Assembly (NCBI RefSeq): GCF_002797715.1
Contig: NZ_PGFF01000001.1
Span: 1,325,304-1,389,303, forward strand
Length of the DNA: 64,000 nt
Reading direction: 5' to 3'
DNA from: Diaminobutyricimonas aerilata
GTDB lineage: Bacteria; Actinomycetota; Actinomycetes; Actinomycetales; Microbacteriaceae
The notes beneath the pieces are model-generated. The model saw only the letters and a program-made list of their open reading frames with translations, did no database searches and was not told where the DNA came from. Positions 1 through 8,874 of the stretch are shown here, piece by piece. Numbering within the stretch: the stretch's first letter is position 1; each line of letters starts with the position of its first letter. The translations under genes were made by a program, and so were the position numbers.

Positions 1-1829
1 CCGCGACGGACGCCCCGGTCGTGGACTCGCGACCCGCACCCGGTTCGACCCCGGAGGATCCGCGCTGGCTCGGCACGATCGACCCGGCGCTGCTCGCCAC
101 CGACGATGGTCGGCTGCTGCTCTACTTCGGCGGATTCTCCGGCGGCATCTCCGTCGTCGAGCTCGCCCCCGACGGACTCACCGCGGTGGGGGAGGAGACG
201 CACGTCGCCGCGGCGGAACGGTACGAGGGCAGCTACGTCGTCGAGCGTGACGGCTGGTACTACCTCATGCTCTCGTCGGCCGGGTGCTGCGCGGGCCCGA
301 CGACCGGGTACAGCGTCTTCGTCGGCCGTTCCGAGAGCCCGACCGGCCCCTTCGTCGACGCGGCCGGCGTGCCGCTCGACACATCCCGCGCCGGCGGCAC
401 CCAGGTGCTCGTGCAGAACGGCAACCGCTGGGTCGGACCGGGCCACCACGCCGTCGTCACCGACCTCGCGGGGCAGGACTGGATGATCTACCACGCGATC
501 GACCGGAACGAGCCGTGGCTCAACGAGCCCGGCGGCATCAACCGCCGCCCGACGCTCATCGACCGGCTGGACTGGATCGACGGCTGGCCCGTCGTCAACG
601 CGGGAGCCGGACCGAGCGACGGACCCCAGCCCGGGCCCGTCACCGGCAGCGACCTCGGGATCCACAGCACGGATCCCGCGCACGGCAAGGCCTTCCGCGC
701 CGTGGTGGGTCGCTGGCGGGCGGCGACCGACCGCACCGCGGACGGCGGCGACATCGCCCGCCTCGACCCCGGTCGATCGAGCCGGGCGCTCGTCGTCTCG
801 ACGACCCCGGTGCGCGGGGAGCAGCGACTCGAGCTCGACCTGCGCCTGCCGGAGGGCGACACCACCGCGTGCGTGCGCGCGACCGGCCTCGGGGGCGTGC
901 ACGTCTGCGTCGACGGCGAGGCCCGCGAACTCGTGCTCTCGAGCTGGGGGATCGGATCGCGGGAGGTCGTGCGTGCCCCCATCCCCGAGCGCGTCGACCT
1001 CACCTCGTGGGTCGCGCTGAGCATCGAGTGGCGCCGCGGCGGCACCCTCGCGCAGCTGAGCGAATCGCGACTCGGCGATCCCGTCGCCTCCGTGCGGGCC
1101 GCCGGCCGTGACGTGCGCGGGCTCCTCAGCATCGAGGCGGCCGACGGTGCCGCCGAGATCGACAATCTCAGTGTGAACGACGCCGCCGAGCTCGTCACGG
1201 AGCGCGTCCCCGACCCGGTCGCGGGCGAATCGACCTTCGTCGAGGAGTTCGACGGCGCGCTCGACGAAGACTGGCGGCAGGAACGCTGGCGTGACGACAT
1301 CGTCGTGCGCGACGGAGCGCTGCACTGGCCGCTCGGCAACGACGACCTCGCCGCGCCGGAGGGTGCCGGACCCCTGCTGTTGCGCGACGTGCCCGCCGGA
1401 GACTGGATCGCGCAGACGCAGTTGACGCTCGATCTCGGCACCGACAGCATCCGCAACTTCCAGCAGGCCGGGCTCATCGTGCACGTCGGCGACGACGACT
1501 ACCTGCGCCTCGGGTCGGTCGCGATCGGAACGCTCCGCACCATCGAGTTCCTCAAGGAGCAGAGCGGGGAGGATCGCGTCGACCGGGGCGGCCACCTCGG
1601 CGGGCCGCCGGCGGCGACCGTGTGGTTGCGGGTGCTGCGCACGACGAGCGCCACGGGGGAGCAGCTGTATCGCTCCGCGTCGTCGCTCGACGGCGAGTCG
1701 TGGCGGTGGGGCGCGACCTGGACCCTCCCCGCCGACGCGGACCCGTCGGTCGGCCTCTACGCCGGAGGCGGCGCCGAACCGCCGATCGAAGCGCGATTCG
1801 AGGACTTCCGATTCCTGTCGGTGGGATGA
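1..1829 (+). CDS. GH43-type glycosidase with C-terminal beta-sandwich modules (5' partial)
   Basis: The frame is already open at base 3, so the N-terminus, including the first catalytic Asp expected near the start of a five-bladed propeller, lies outside the window. What is visible fits glycoside hydrolase family 43: a TIDPALL segment (about 71-90) matching the pKa-modulating Asp, then a YEGSY segment (about 221-236) matching the general-acid Glu. From about 650 to 1826 follow two modules without catalytic motifs. The last (from about 1240, starting FVEEFDG) resembles the concanavalin-like sandwich found behind many GH43 xylosidases and arabinanases. The substrate cannot be fixed; arabinan or xylan side chains are the usual targets. 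A hairpin follows the stop codon. The family call is fairly secure, the specificity is not. Confidence 0.75.
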   Translation, partial: ATDAPVVDSRPAPGSTPEDPRWLGTIDPALLATDDGRLLLYFGGFSGGISVVELAPDGLTAVGEETHVAAAERYEGSYVVERDGWYYLMLSSAGCCAGPTTGYSVFVGRSESPTGPFVDAAGVPLDTSRAGGTQVLVQNGNRWVGPGHHAVVTDLAGQDWMIYHAIDRNEPWLNEPGGINRRPTLIDRLDWIDGWPVVNAGAGPSDGPQPGPVTGSDLGIHSTDPAHGKAFRAVVGRWRAATDRTADGGDIARLDPGRSSRALVVSTTPVRGEQRLELDLRLPEGDTTACVRATGLGGVHVCVDGEARELVLSSWGIGSREVVRAPIPERVDLTSWVALSIEWRRGGTLAQLSESRLGDPVASVRAAGRDVRGLLSIEAADGAAEIDNLSVNDAAELVTERVPDPVAGESTFVEEFDGALDEDWRQERWRDDIVVRDGALHWPLGNDDLAAPEGAGPLLLRDVPAGDWIAQTQLTLDLGTDSIRNFQQAGLIVHVGDDDYLRLGSVAIGTLRTIEFLKEQSGEDRVDRGGHLGGPPAATVWLRVLRTTSATGEQLYRSASSLDGESWRWGATWTLPADADPSVGLYAGGGAEPPIEARFEDFRFLSVG

Positions 1830-1856
1830 CCCGAGAGCGAAGAATCGTCACCCGTC

Positions 1857-1885
1857 TTGTCCCCCGGACGGGGGACCCTTAGGGT
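1857..1885 (+). promoter_or_regulatory. Promoter of the acyltransferase gene, leaderless type
   Basis: TTGTCC (1857-1862) and TAGGGT (1880-1885) are separated by exactly 17 bases. The -10 ends six bases before the GTG at 1892, which would put the transcription start on the start codon. No Shine-Dalgarno sequence is present. Confidence 0.6.
1859..1876. terminator. Perfect hairpin after the GH43 gene, overlapping the next promoter
   Basis: GTCCCCC-GGAC-GGGGGAC gives a 7-bp perfect stem with a 4-base loop. It lies 30 bases after the GH43 stop and has no T-tract. It also sits between a possible -35 (TTGTCC, 1857-1862) and a -10 (TAGGGT, 1880-1885), so it may act as an operator instead. Confidence 0.5.
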
Positions 1886-1891
1886 GGGCGG

Positions 1892-2452
1892 GTGAGCATC
1901 GTTCCCCGCAGCATCCTGCGCCGCCTCCCGACGCGCTGGCGGTGGCGGATCGTCTCGCGTCTCGCGGGCGGCGCCGAAGCCGCGCGTTCCCTCGGGGTCA
2001 CCGTCGGCCGCGGGTCGCGCATCATCTCGTGCAACGTGCGGTCGGAGTACGCGCTGCTCACGATCGGCGACGACGTGACGGTCAGCAGCGAGGTGCTCTT
2101 CATCACCCACGACGGCGCGGGTTGGCTCGCCCGCGACACCGAGGGTCGCCGCCGCTACCGCCTCGCCCCGATCACCGTGGGTGACCGGGTGTTCATCGGC
2201 GCCCGCGCCATCGTGATGCCGGGTGTCGCGATCGGCGACGACTGCATCGTCGCCGCCGGCGCCGTGGTCACGAAGTCCGTGCCCGCCGGGTCGATCGTCG
2301 GCGGCAATCCCGCGCGCGTCATTGGGCGCACCGCCGACTTCGTCGCGCGCGCTCTCGACGAGTGGCCGACGGAGCGCCGGGTCGATCCCCGCATGAAGCC
2401 GGAGCTCGCCTCGCAGCCGGCGCGGGAGGCCGTGCAGCGGGCATCCGCCTGA
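1892..2452 (+). CDS. Left-handed beta-helix (hexapeptide-repeat) acyltransferase
   Basis: This 186-residue protein has a basic, amphipathic N-terminus followed by hexapeptide repeats typical of the maltose/galactoside O-acetyltransferase superfamily: [14 protein letters not shown], then [31 protein letters not shown] and a closing [11 protein letters not shown] loop. A THDG segment around residue 70 carries the His expected to act as general base. Such enzymes transfer acetyl or other acyl groups from CoA to sugars or antibiotics. The acceptor is unknown; the surrounding glycosidase and sugar-uptake genes make a sugar plausible. The GTG start is chosen because a TAGGGT -10 box ends six bases upstream. 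The gene converges on the DeoR-type regulator with only six bases between stops. Confidence 0.75.
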   Translation: MSIVPRSILRRLPTRWRWRIVSRLAGGAEAARSLGVTVGRGSRIISCNVRSEYALLTIGDDVTVSSEVLFITHDGAGWLARDTEGRRRYRLAPITVGDRVFIGARAIVMPGVAIGDDCIVAAGAVVTKSVPAGSIVGGNPARVIGRTADFVARALDEWPTERRVDPRMKPELASQPAREAVQRASA

Positions 2453-2458
2453 GTCCGC

Positions 2459-3268
2459 TCACGCGTCGACGAGGCGCACCTCGACGCCCGCGTCGCGCAG
2501 CGCCCGCACCTCGTCGGGATCGGCCGACCGGTCGGTGACGAGCAGGTCGATCTGATCGGTCGTCGCCACCTGGGCGAGCGCGAGCCGCCCGACCTTCGAG
2601 CCGTCCGCGACGACGATGACGCGCTGGGCGTGCGTCACCATGGCGTTGTTGGTGCGGGCCTCCGTCTCGTCGTGCGTCGTCACTCCGCCGCTCGCGGTGA
2701 TGCCGTCGGTTCCGAGGATCGCGGTGCCGAGGTTGATCGCGTTGAAGGTGTTCTCGGCGAGCACGCCGACGAGCTCGAGGGACTGCGGGCGCAGGATGCC
2801 CCCGGTCATCACGACCTTCAGCTGCGGGTGGCTCGTCACGAGTTGCGCGATGGTCAGCGAGTTGGTGACGATCGTCAGCTCCTCGTGCTGGGCGAGCGCC
2901 CGGGCGACGTTCGCGGCGGTCGTGCCGCCGCTGAGGGCGACGGCGTAACGCTGCCGCGGGATGAGGTCGGCCACGGCGGCGCCGATCGCCCGCTTGGCCT
3001 CCTGGAAGCGCGTGTCGCGCAGACTGACCGGCAGTTCGCTGCGGGAGTCGATGAGCCGCGCGCCGCCGTGGGTGCGCAACAGGAGACGCTGCTCGGCAAG
3101 CTCCGCCAGGTCGCGTCGTGCCGTCGCGGCGGAGATGCCGAGCGTGTCGGCGAGGTCGGCGAGGGAGACCGATCCCCGCTCGGCGAGCAGGTCGAGGATG
3201 GCGATCATCCGGCGCGAGCGCTTGCCCGACGCGGCCGGGGAGCCCGGGTGAGCGGTCGGCGTCGTCAT
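2459..3268 (-). CDS. DeoR/AgaR-family transcriptional regulator
   Basis: The predicted 269-residue protein has an N-terminal DeoR-type winged helix (RMIAILDLLAERGSVSL, then SAATARRDLAEL as recognition region) and a C-terminal sugar-phosphate-binding DeoRC domain of the ISOCOT fold (ALSGGTTAANVA, VMTGGILR, GTDGI). DeoR regulators usually repress sugar catabolic operons and are released by a phosphorylated intermediate. It is transcribed away from the GH4-aldolase-transporter-kinase operon, so that operon is the likely target and a ketose or aldose phosphate the likely effector. The start at 3268 is preferred over an in-frame ATG seven codons earlier because an AGGAGG lies five bases upstream of it. 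Confidence 0.85.
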   Translation of the reverse strand: MTTPTAHPGSPAASGKRSRRMIAILDLLAERGSVSLADLADTLGISAATARRDLAELAEQRLLLRTHGGARLIDSRSELPVSLRDTRFQEAKRAIGAAVADLIPRQRYAVALSGGTTAANVARALAQHEELTIVTNSLTIAQLVTSHPQLKVVMTGGILRPQSLELVGVLAENTFNAINLGTAILGTDGITASGGVTTHDETEARTNNAMVTHAQRVIVVADGSKVGRLALAQVATTDQIDLLVTDRSADPDEVRALRDAGVEVRLVDA

Positions 3269-3351
3269 GGGTCCTCCTGCGTGGTGCATGCCGTCGGTCG
3301 CCGACTCGCGCAGCGAAAATGATCGATTCGACTAGTTGTCGCTCAGTGTAT

Positions 3352-3366
3352 TGCGCGAAACGCGCA
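3352..3366. promoter_or_regulatory. Palindrome upstream of the GH4 operon, candidate operator
   Basis: TGCGCGAAACGCGCA is a perfect 6-3-6 inverted repeat, 19 bases before the GH4 start codon, in the region divergent from the DeoR-type regulator. It could be the regulator's site or a short leader hairpin. A second, AT-richer stretch at about 3313-3340, in an otherwise GC-rich sequence, probably holds the promoters. Confidence 0.4.
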
Positions 3367-3385
3367 GTCTGTCCAGTATCGAGCC

Positions 3386-4708
3386 ATGACCCGCATCCTG
3401 TTCATCGGAGCGGGCAGCGTCGTGTTCACACGCCAGCTGCTCACCGACCTGCTCCGTTTCGACGACCTGCCGACCCTCGACATCGTGCTGCACGACGTCG
3501 ACCCCGAGCGGCTGCGCGTCGCCCGCGGCACCGCCGACCACGTCTCGTCCCGCCTGGGTCGCGCGGTGCGCGTCGAGGCGACCCTCGACCGCCGCGCCGC
3601 GCTCGCCGGCGCCGACTTCGTGATCAACATGGTGCAGGTCGGCGGCATCGACGCGACTCGGGTCGATCTCGAGCTGCCGGCGTCGTTCGGGCTGCGGCAG
3701 ACGATCGGCGACACGACGGGGGTCGGCGGGGCGTTCCGCGCCCTGCGCACCTTCCCGGTGCTGTCGGCGATCGCGCGCGACATGCTCGAGCTCTGCCCCG
3801 ACGCGTGGTTCCTCAACTACACGAATCCGATGGCGATGAACATCTGGTGGATGTCGGCCGTCGCGCCGCAGCTCAAGGCCGTCGGGCTCTGCCACAGCGT
3901 GTACTGGACGGTCAACGACCTGTGCGACCTCGTCGGGGCGCCGCTCGAACGCACCCGCTACCGGGCCGCCGGCGTCAACCACCAGTCCTGGCTCTACGAG
4001 TGGAGCCTCGACGGTGAGGACCTTTACCCGCGGCTGCGGGAACGGATCGCCGCGGATCCGGAACTCGAACGCCGCGTGCGGGTCGAGATGTTCCGCCGCA
4101 TCGGGTTCTACCCGACCGAGACGAGCGAGCACAGCTCGGAGTACCTCTCCTGGTTCCTGCGCTCCGACGAGCAGATCGACCGGTTCCGGTTGCAGCCGCT
4201 CGAGTACCTCGGGATCAGCGAGCAGAACGTCGCGGAGTTCACCACCGCGCGGCAGGCCCTCGACTCCGGCGGCGACCTCGAACTGCACGAGGAGGGCGAC
4301 GCGGCGGAGTACGCGCCGCAGATCATCCACTCGATGATCACCGGCACCGAGCGTGAGATCCACGCCAATGTCGTCAACCGGGGTCTCATCTCGAACCTCC
4401 CGGAGGGCGCCGTCGTCGAGGTGCCGGCGCGCGTCTCCGCGGACGGGATCGAGCCCGTGGCCGTCGGCGCGATCCCCGCCCAGGGCGCCGTGCACAACCG
4501 CACCTACCTCTCCGTCGCCGAACTGACGGTCGAGGCCGCCCGGACAGGCGATCGCGACCTCGTCAAGCAGGCCCTGCTCGTCGACCCCAACGCCTCGTCG
4601 ACCCTCACCCCGGAGCGCCTCTGGGAGCTCGCCGACGCCCTGTTCGCGGCGCACGAGGGCGTGCTCCCCGAGAACCTCGGCGGTCGCGTCGAGCTGGTGC
4701 TGTCGTGA
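3386..4708 (+). CDS. Family 4 glycoside hydrolase (alpha-galactosidase/MelA type)
   Basis: GH4 enzymes cleave glycosides in the cytoplasm by an NAD- and Mn-dependent oxidation/elimination mechanism. The 440-residue protein has the N-terminal Rossmann motif GAGSVVFTRQLL (from residue 8), an NYTNPM segment, a GLCHSV motif near residue 168 whose Cys binds the metal, and a VNHQSW segment near 197 whose His is the second ligand. The CHSV form is typical of alpha-galactosidase or galacturonidase members rather than the CN form of 6-phospho-glucosidases. It is first in the operon and overlaps the aldolase gene by four bases. It has no clear ribosome-binding site. The substrate is unproven; an alpha-galactoside or alpha-galacturonide is the best guess. 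Confidence 0.85.
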   Translation: MTRILFIGAGSVVFTRQLLTDLLRFDDLPTLDIVLHDVDPERLRVARGTADHVSSRLGRAVRVEATLDRRAALAGADFVINMVQVGGIDATRVDLELPASFGLRQTIGDTTGVGGAFRALRTFPVLSAIARDMLELCPDAWFLNYTNPMAMNIWWMSAVAPQLKAVGLCHSVYWTVNDLCDLVGAPLERTRYRAAGVNHQSWLYEWSLDGEDLYPRLRERIAADPELERRVRVEMFRRIGFYPTETSEHSSEYLSWFLRSDEQIDRFRLQPLEYLGISEQNVAEFTTARQALDSGGDLELHEEGDAAEYAPQIIHSMITGTEREIHANVVNRGLISNLPEGAVVEVPARVSADGIEPVAVGAIPAQGAVHNRTYLSVAELTVEAARTGDRDLVKQALLVDPNASSTLTPERLWELADALFAAHEGVLPENLGGRVELVLS

Positions 4709-5550
4709 GCCTCGCGTCGACGGTCGAGCTCATCGCCGACGCGGTGACACGGGATCGCGCGGTCGCTGCGGTCAACGTCATCACCCTCGAGCACGCGGAG
4801 GCGATCGTGACCGGCGCGGAACGCGCGCAGCGCGGCGTCATCCTGCAGATCAGCCAGAACGCGGTGCGCTTCCACGGAGGGAACCCGCGTCCCCTCCTCG
4901 CCGCGTGCCGCGAGGTCGCGGCGGCCGCCGCCGTGCCGGTGTCGCTCCACCTCGACCACATCGACGACCCCGCGCTCATCGACACGGGCATCGACATCGC
5001 GCGCGAGCTCGGCCTCGGCTCGATCATGATCGACTTCGCGACGCTCGACTACAGCGGGAACGTCGCCGCGACCGCCGAGGCGGCCGCCCGCGCGCACGAC
5101 GCCGGACTGTGGGTCGAAGCCGAGCTCGGCGAGATCGGCGGCAAAGACGGCGCGCACGCGCCGGGCGTGCGCACCGATCCCGAGGAGGCCGCGTCGTTCG
5201 TGGCCGCGACCGGCGTCGACGGACTCGCCGTCGCGGTCGGGTCATCGCACGCGATGCGCGACCGCTCCGCCTCGGTCGACCACGACCTCGTGCGCCGCAT
5301 CGCGGCGATCGTGTCCGTGCCCCTCGTGCTCCACGGCTCGTCGGGCGTCTCGGATGCCGAGCTCGCCCGAGCGGTCGAGGCCGGCATCCGCAAGGTCAAT
5401 GTGGGCACCGCGCTCAACATCGCGGGCACCGCGGCCACCCGCCGCCTGCTCGAGAGCCGGCCCGACCTCGTGGACCCGCGGCCCGTCGCGAGCGCCTCCC
5501 GCGACGCGATGGCCGAGGTCGTCGCGTCGGTGTGCGGGGTCGTCTCGTAA
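4705..5550 (+). CDS. Class II ketose-bisphosphate aldolase (fructose/tagatose-1,6-bisphosphate type)
   Basis: This zinc-dependent aldolase splits a ketose 1,6-bisphosphate into dihydroxyacetone phosphate and glyceraldehyde 3-phosphate. Its 281 residues match the GatY/KbaY branch in length and show HLDHIDD (catalytic Asp and first zinc His near residue 84), VEAELGEIGGKDG, VGSSHA (zinc His), VLHGSSGV (zinc His) and KVNVGTAL for phosphate binding. The GTG start overlaps the GH4 stop (GTGA), so translation is coupled. Two downstream PfkB kinases could supply its bisphosphate substrate. Tagatose versus fructose stereospecificity cannot be read from the sequence. Confidence 0.85.
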   Translation: MSLASTVELIADAVTRDRAVAAVNVITLEHAEAIVTGAERAQRGVILQISQNAVRFHGGNPRPLLAACREVAAAAAVPVSLHLDHIDDPALIDTGIDIARELGLGSIMIDFATLDYSGNVAATAEAAARAHDAGLWVEAELGEIGGKDGAHAPGVRTDPEEAASFVAATGVDGLAVAVGSSHAMRDRSASVDHDLVRRIAAIVSVPLVLHGSSGVSDAELARAVEAGIRKVNVGTALNIAGTAATRRLLESRPDLVDPRPVASASRDAMAEVVASVCGVVS

Positions 5551-5636
5551 CGACGTCCTCCCGCGCTCATCCGACCGCACCACCGGCTCCACCGCTCCAC
5601 CGCTGCAGCAGACGAATCCGTTCGAAGGAGACACCG

Positions 5637-6962
5637 ATGACCCGACACCCCCGCTCTCGCCGCCGACTCCGGCCGCTCACCGCCCTCGCGGTCGCCGCCA
5701 CCGGGCTCCTCGGCCTCGCCGCCTGCACCGGCGGCCAGCAGGGCGCGACCGAACTCGACGAGGACGCCGACGTCACGATCGAGTTCTGGACGGGGCAGAC
5801 CGACGAGGCGCACCAGCTGCTCGCCGATCTCGCCGCCGAGTTCGAGGAGGAGCATCCCAACGTGACGATCGACGTCTCCGAGGGCGCGTCGAGCACGGAG
5901 GAGCTGCTCCAGAAGCTCTCCGCCGGCTTCGCGAGCAGCAACTACCCCGACATGTCGTACTCCTTCGGCTCGTGGGCGAGCCAGCTCGAGTCCTCCAAGC
6001 GCACGCTCGACATCACCGAGCGCACGGAGGACCCGGACCTCGCCTGGGACGAGTTCAGCGAGGCGGCGCGGGCGACCGTGCGGCCCTCCGGCGAGAAGAC
6101 GATCGGCTTCCCCGCCCTCGTCGACAACATCTCGCTCATCTACAACAAGACGGTCTTCGACGCCGCCGGGGTCGAGTACCCCACCGAGGACTGGGAGTGG
6201 GAGGACTTCCGGGAGGCCGCAGCGGCCCTCACCGACCCCACCACCGACACCTACGGCTACGCCTACTCCGTCTCGGGGTCCGAGGAGACCACCTGGCAGT
6301 TCTGGCCGCACCTCTGGCAGCGCGGTGGCGAGATCCTCAGCGAGGACGGTACGAAGGCGGCGTTCGCCTCGGACGCCGGCGTCGAGGCGCTCGAGTTCCT
6401 GCGCGGCATGGCGGTCGACGACGGCAGCGTCTACCTCGACCAGACCGACACCCGCTTCGCGCAGCTCTTCGCCGCCGACCGCATCGGCATGATGACGTCG
6501 GGGCCCTGGCAGCTGTACGACCTGAACACCGCGGGCACGCAGTACGGCGTCACCGTGCTGCCGGGCACGGACGGGGATCACCAGACCGTCTCCGGCCCCG
6601 ACATCTGGGCGCTCTTCGACCACCAGGACGCCAACCGCGAGTACTGGGTCACCGAGTTCGCCGCGTGGCTCACCGCGGCTGAGCAGGACGAACGCTGGAA
6701 CGTCGCCTACGGCAACCTGCCGCTGCGCACGAGCGAACTCGAGTCCGAGGCGTTCCAGGAGCAGGTCGCGGCGTTGCCGGGACTCGACATCATGGCCGCC
6801 AACGGCGAGAACGCGGTGAAGGCCCGGCCCACCGTGCCCGGCTACGTCGGACTGTCGGAGTCGATCGCCAACGCGATCGCCGAAGTGCTGCAGGGCCGGG
6901 GCGAACCGAAGGACGCCCTCGAGGAGGCGGCGGCCGAGGCCGACGAAGCCCTCGCCGATTGA
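5637..6962 (+). CDS. Sugar ABC transporter solute-binding lipoprotein
   Basis: This is the extracellular substrate receptor of a CUT1-type importer. The 441-residue protein has a basic N-terminus, a hydrophobic stretch and a lipobox LAAC (lipidated Cys near residue 29), then the family 1 binding-protein pattern: VTIEFWTGQ, ALVDNISLIYNKTVF, and a TSGPWQLYDL segment. The ATG at 5637 is chosen for the GAAGGAG about seven bases upstream; the frame is open further upstream but that part is not a signal peptide. It follows the aldolase by 86 bases and precedes two permease genes. No ATPase gene is present, so a shared ATPase (MsiK type) encoded elsewhere probably energises the system. Confidence 0.9.
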   Translation: MTRHPRSRRRLRPLTALAVAATGLLGLAACTGGQQGATELDEDADVTIEFWTGQTDEAHQLLADLAAEFEEEHPNVTIDVSEGASSTEELLQKLSAGFASSNYPDMSYSFGSWASQLESSKRTLDITERTEDPDLAWDEFSEAARATVRPSGEKTIGFPALVDNISLIYNKTVFDAAGVEYPTEDWEWEDFREAAAALTDPTTDTYGYAYSVSGSEETTWQFWPHLWQRGGEILSEDGTKAAFASDAGVEALEFLRGMAVDDGSVYLDQTDTRFAQLFAADRIGMMTSGPWQLYDLNTAGTQYGVTVLPGTDGDHQTVSGPDIWALFDHQDANREYWVTEFAAWLTAAEQDERWNVAYGNLPLRTSELESEAFQEQVAALPGLDIMAANGENAVKARPTVPGYVGLSESIANAIAEVLQGRGEPKDALEEAAAEADEALAD

Positions 6963-6996
6963 GCGACCCGACGTGCCGAGGAAGGAGTCGACGACG

Positions 6997-7947
6997 ATGA
7001 GCACCATGACGGTCCGCGGGCGGGGCGGTCGCGCCGACCGTCCCGCCGCGAGCGGCCGCCGACGCTCCCGCGTCGCGCGATGGCGTGAAGACCTCGGCGG
7101 ATGGCTGTTCGTCGCCCCCGCGGCGGTCATCGTGCTCGGGCTGTCGATCTTCCCCGCGGGGTGGGCCTTCCTGCTCTCCCTCCAGGAGTGGGACGGCTTC
7201 AGCGAGCCGGAGTTCGTCGGCGGCGACAACTACGCCGAGCTCATCACCGACGCCGACTTCTTCTCCGCCGTGCAGCACACCGGCCTCTACACGGCCATGT
7301 TCGTGCCGATGTCGCTGTTCGCCGGGCTCTTCCTCGCCGTCGCGCTCAACCGCCGCATCCGGTTCATCGGGCTCTACCGCACCGCGATCTTCGTTCCGTT
7401 CGTGGCGTCGGCGGCGGCCACCGGCATCCTCTCGACCTACCTCTTCAGCCCGCAGTTCGGCCTCGTCAACAACGTGCTGCGTACGATCGGGCTGCCGGCT
7501 CAGGGGTGGCTCGAGGACGAGTCGCAGGCGATGTTCGTCATCGCCCTCATGTCGCTGTGGGGGCAGGCCGCGTTCACGACGGTGCTGTACCTCGCCGCCC
7601 TGCAGGACGTGCCCGGTGAGCTGCTCGAGGCCGCCCGCCTCGACGGGGCGAACCGCTGGCAGACGTTCTGGCGCGTCGTCTGGCCGCAGCTCGCCCCGGT
7701 GACCGTGTTCACTGCGATCTGGCAGACGATCGGGTCGATCCAGCTCTTCGACCTCGTCTACACGACGACCCGCGGTGGGCCCCTCGACGCCACGAAGACG
7801 ATCGTCTACTACCTGTGGGAGCAGGCGTTCCGACGCCTCGAGTTCGGGTACGGATCCGCGGTCGCCTATGCGCTGTTCGGACTCACCCTGCTCATCACGA
7901 TCGGCGTCGTCGTGTACTCGCGCCGCCGCGGAACGGAGGCGTTCTGA
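6997..7947 (+). CDS. Sugar ABC transporter permease (MalF/UgpA type)
   Basis: The 316-residue protein has a basic cytoplasmic N-terminus and six predicted membrane segments, starting with WLFVAPAAVIVLGLSIF. The cytoplasmic EAA loop, which docks the ATPase, reads EAARLDGANRWQTFWRVVWP, near residue 205. The start at 6997 has a GAAGGAG ten bases upstream; a GTG eight codons earlier is in frame but lies upstream of that ribosome-binding site. It forms a heterodimeric channel with the next gene, which it overlaps by one base. Confidence 0.9.
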   Translation: MSTMTVRGRGGRADRPAASGRRRSRVARWREDLGGWLFVAPAAVIVLGLSIFPAGWAFLLSLQEWDGFSEPEFVGGDNYAELITDADFFSAVQHTGLYTAMFVPMSLFAGLFLAVALNRRIRFIGLYRTAIFVPFVASAAATGILSTYLFSPQFGLVNNVLRTIGLPAQGWLEDESQAMFVIALMSLWGQAAFTTVLYLAALQDVPGELLEAARLDGANRWQTFWRVVWPQLAPVTVFTAIWQTIGSIQLFDLVYTTTRGGPLDATKTIVYYLWEQAFRRLEFGYGSAVAYALFGLTLLITIGVVVYSRRRGTEAF

Positions 7948-8831
7948 TGGCCACGATCCTGTCGAACGCGGCGACGGCCGGCGCACGCGCCGCGGAGGCG
8001 CCCCGCCCGCGGCGGGGGAAGCGCCGCATGTCGGGATGGCACTTCGTGCTCGCTCCCGTCTCGCTGCTGTTCGCCATCCCCTTCGTACAGATGTTCCTCG
8101 CCTCGGTGTCGCCGGCGGCGGAGCTCATCGCCTATCCGCCGCCGTTGGTGCCGTCCCGCATCGACTTCGGCGGGTTCATCGCGCTGTTCACGACGACGGA
8201 TGTGGTGCGCTGGCTGGCGAATTCGGTGATCGTGTCGCTGTCGGCGATCGTGTCGCACCTCGTGCTGTGCTCCCTCGCCGGGTACGGGTTCGCGCGACTG
8301 AAGTTCCGCGGTCGCACGACGGGCATCTTCCTCATCATCGCCACGATCATGATCCCCACCCAGCTGCTCATGATCCCGACGTACATCCTGTTCTCGCGCT
8401 GGGGGCTCGTCGACGGCCTGGGCGCCGCGATCGTGCCGTGGCTCGCGTCGGCGTTCGGGATCTTCCTGATGCGGCAGTTCTTCCTGTCGCTCCCGCCCGA
8501 GCTCGAGGAGGCGGGACGCATCGACGGAGGGAACCGCTGGCAGATCTTCTGGCACGTGATCCTGCCGCTCGCGAAGCCGGCACTGGCGACGCTCGCGATC
8601 TTCACCCTCTTGAGCTCGTGGAACGACCTCGTCTGGCCGCTCATCGCGATCAACAACGACGAGGCGTTCACCGTGCAGCTCGGGCTCGCGAACTTCCAGA
8701 GCACGCGGCGCACCCAGTGGGAGCTGCTCATGGCCGGCAACGTCGTCGCGACCCTGCCGCTCATCCTGTTCTTCCTGTTCGCCCAGAAGCAGTTCGTGGC
8801 GACCATGACGCTCACCGGGATGAAGGGATGA
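7947..8831 (+). CDS. Sugar ABC transporter permease (MalG/UgpE type)
   Basis: The 294-residue second channel subunit has six membrane segments and the EAA loop EEAGRIDGGNRWQIFWHVIL near residue 190. It ends in the short FVATMTLTGMKG tail typical of MalG-like proteins. Its ATG overlaps the TGA of the first permease gene (TGATG), indicating coupled translation. The next gene, a PfkB kinase, starts 43 bases later without an evident terminator, so it belongs to the same transcript. Confidence 0.9.
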   Translation: MATILSNAATAGARAAEAPRPRRGKRRMSGWHFVLAPVSLLFAIPFVQMFLASVSPAAELIAYPPPLVPSRIDFGGFIALFTTTDVVRWLANSVIVSLSAIVSHLVLCSLAGYGFARLKFRGRTTGIFLIIATIMIPTQLLMIPTYILFSRWGLVDGLGAAIVPWLASAFGIFLMRQFFLSLPPELEEAGRIDGGNRWQIFWHVILPLAKPALATLAIFTLLSSWNDLVWPLIAINNDEAFTVQLGLANFQSTRRTQWELLMAGNVVATLPLILFFLFAQKQFVATMTLTGMKG

Positions 8832-8874
8832 CCGTGGGAGCAGTGACCCGGAACGGATCGAGAGGGGATCGGCG

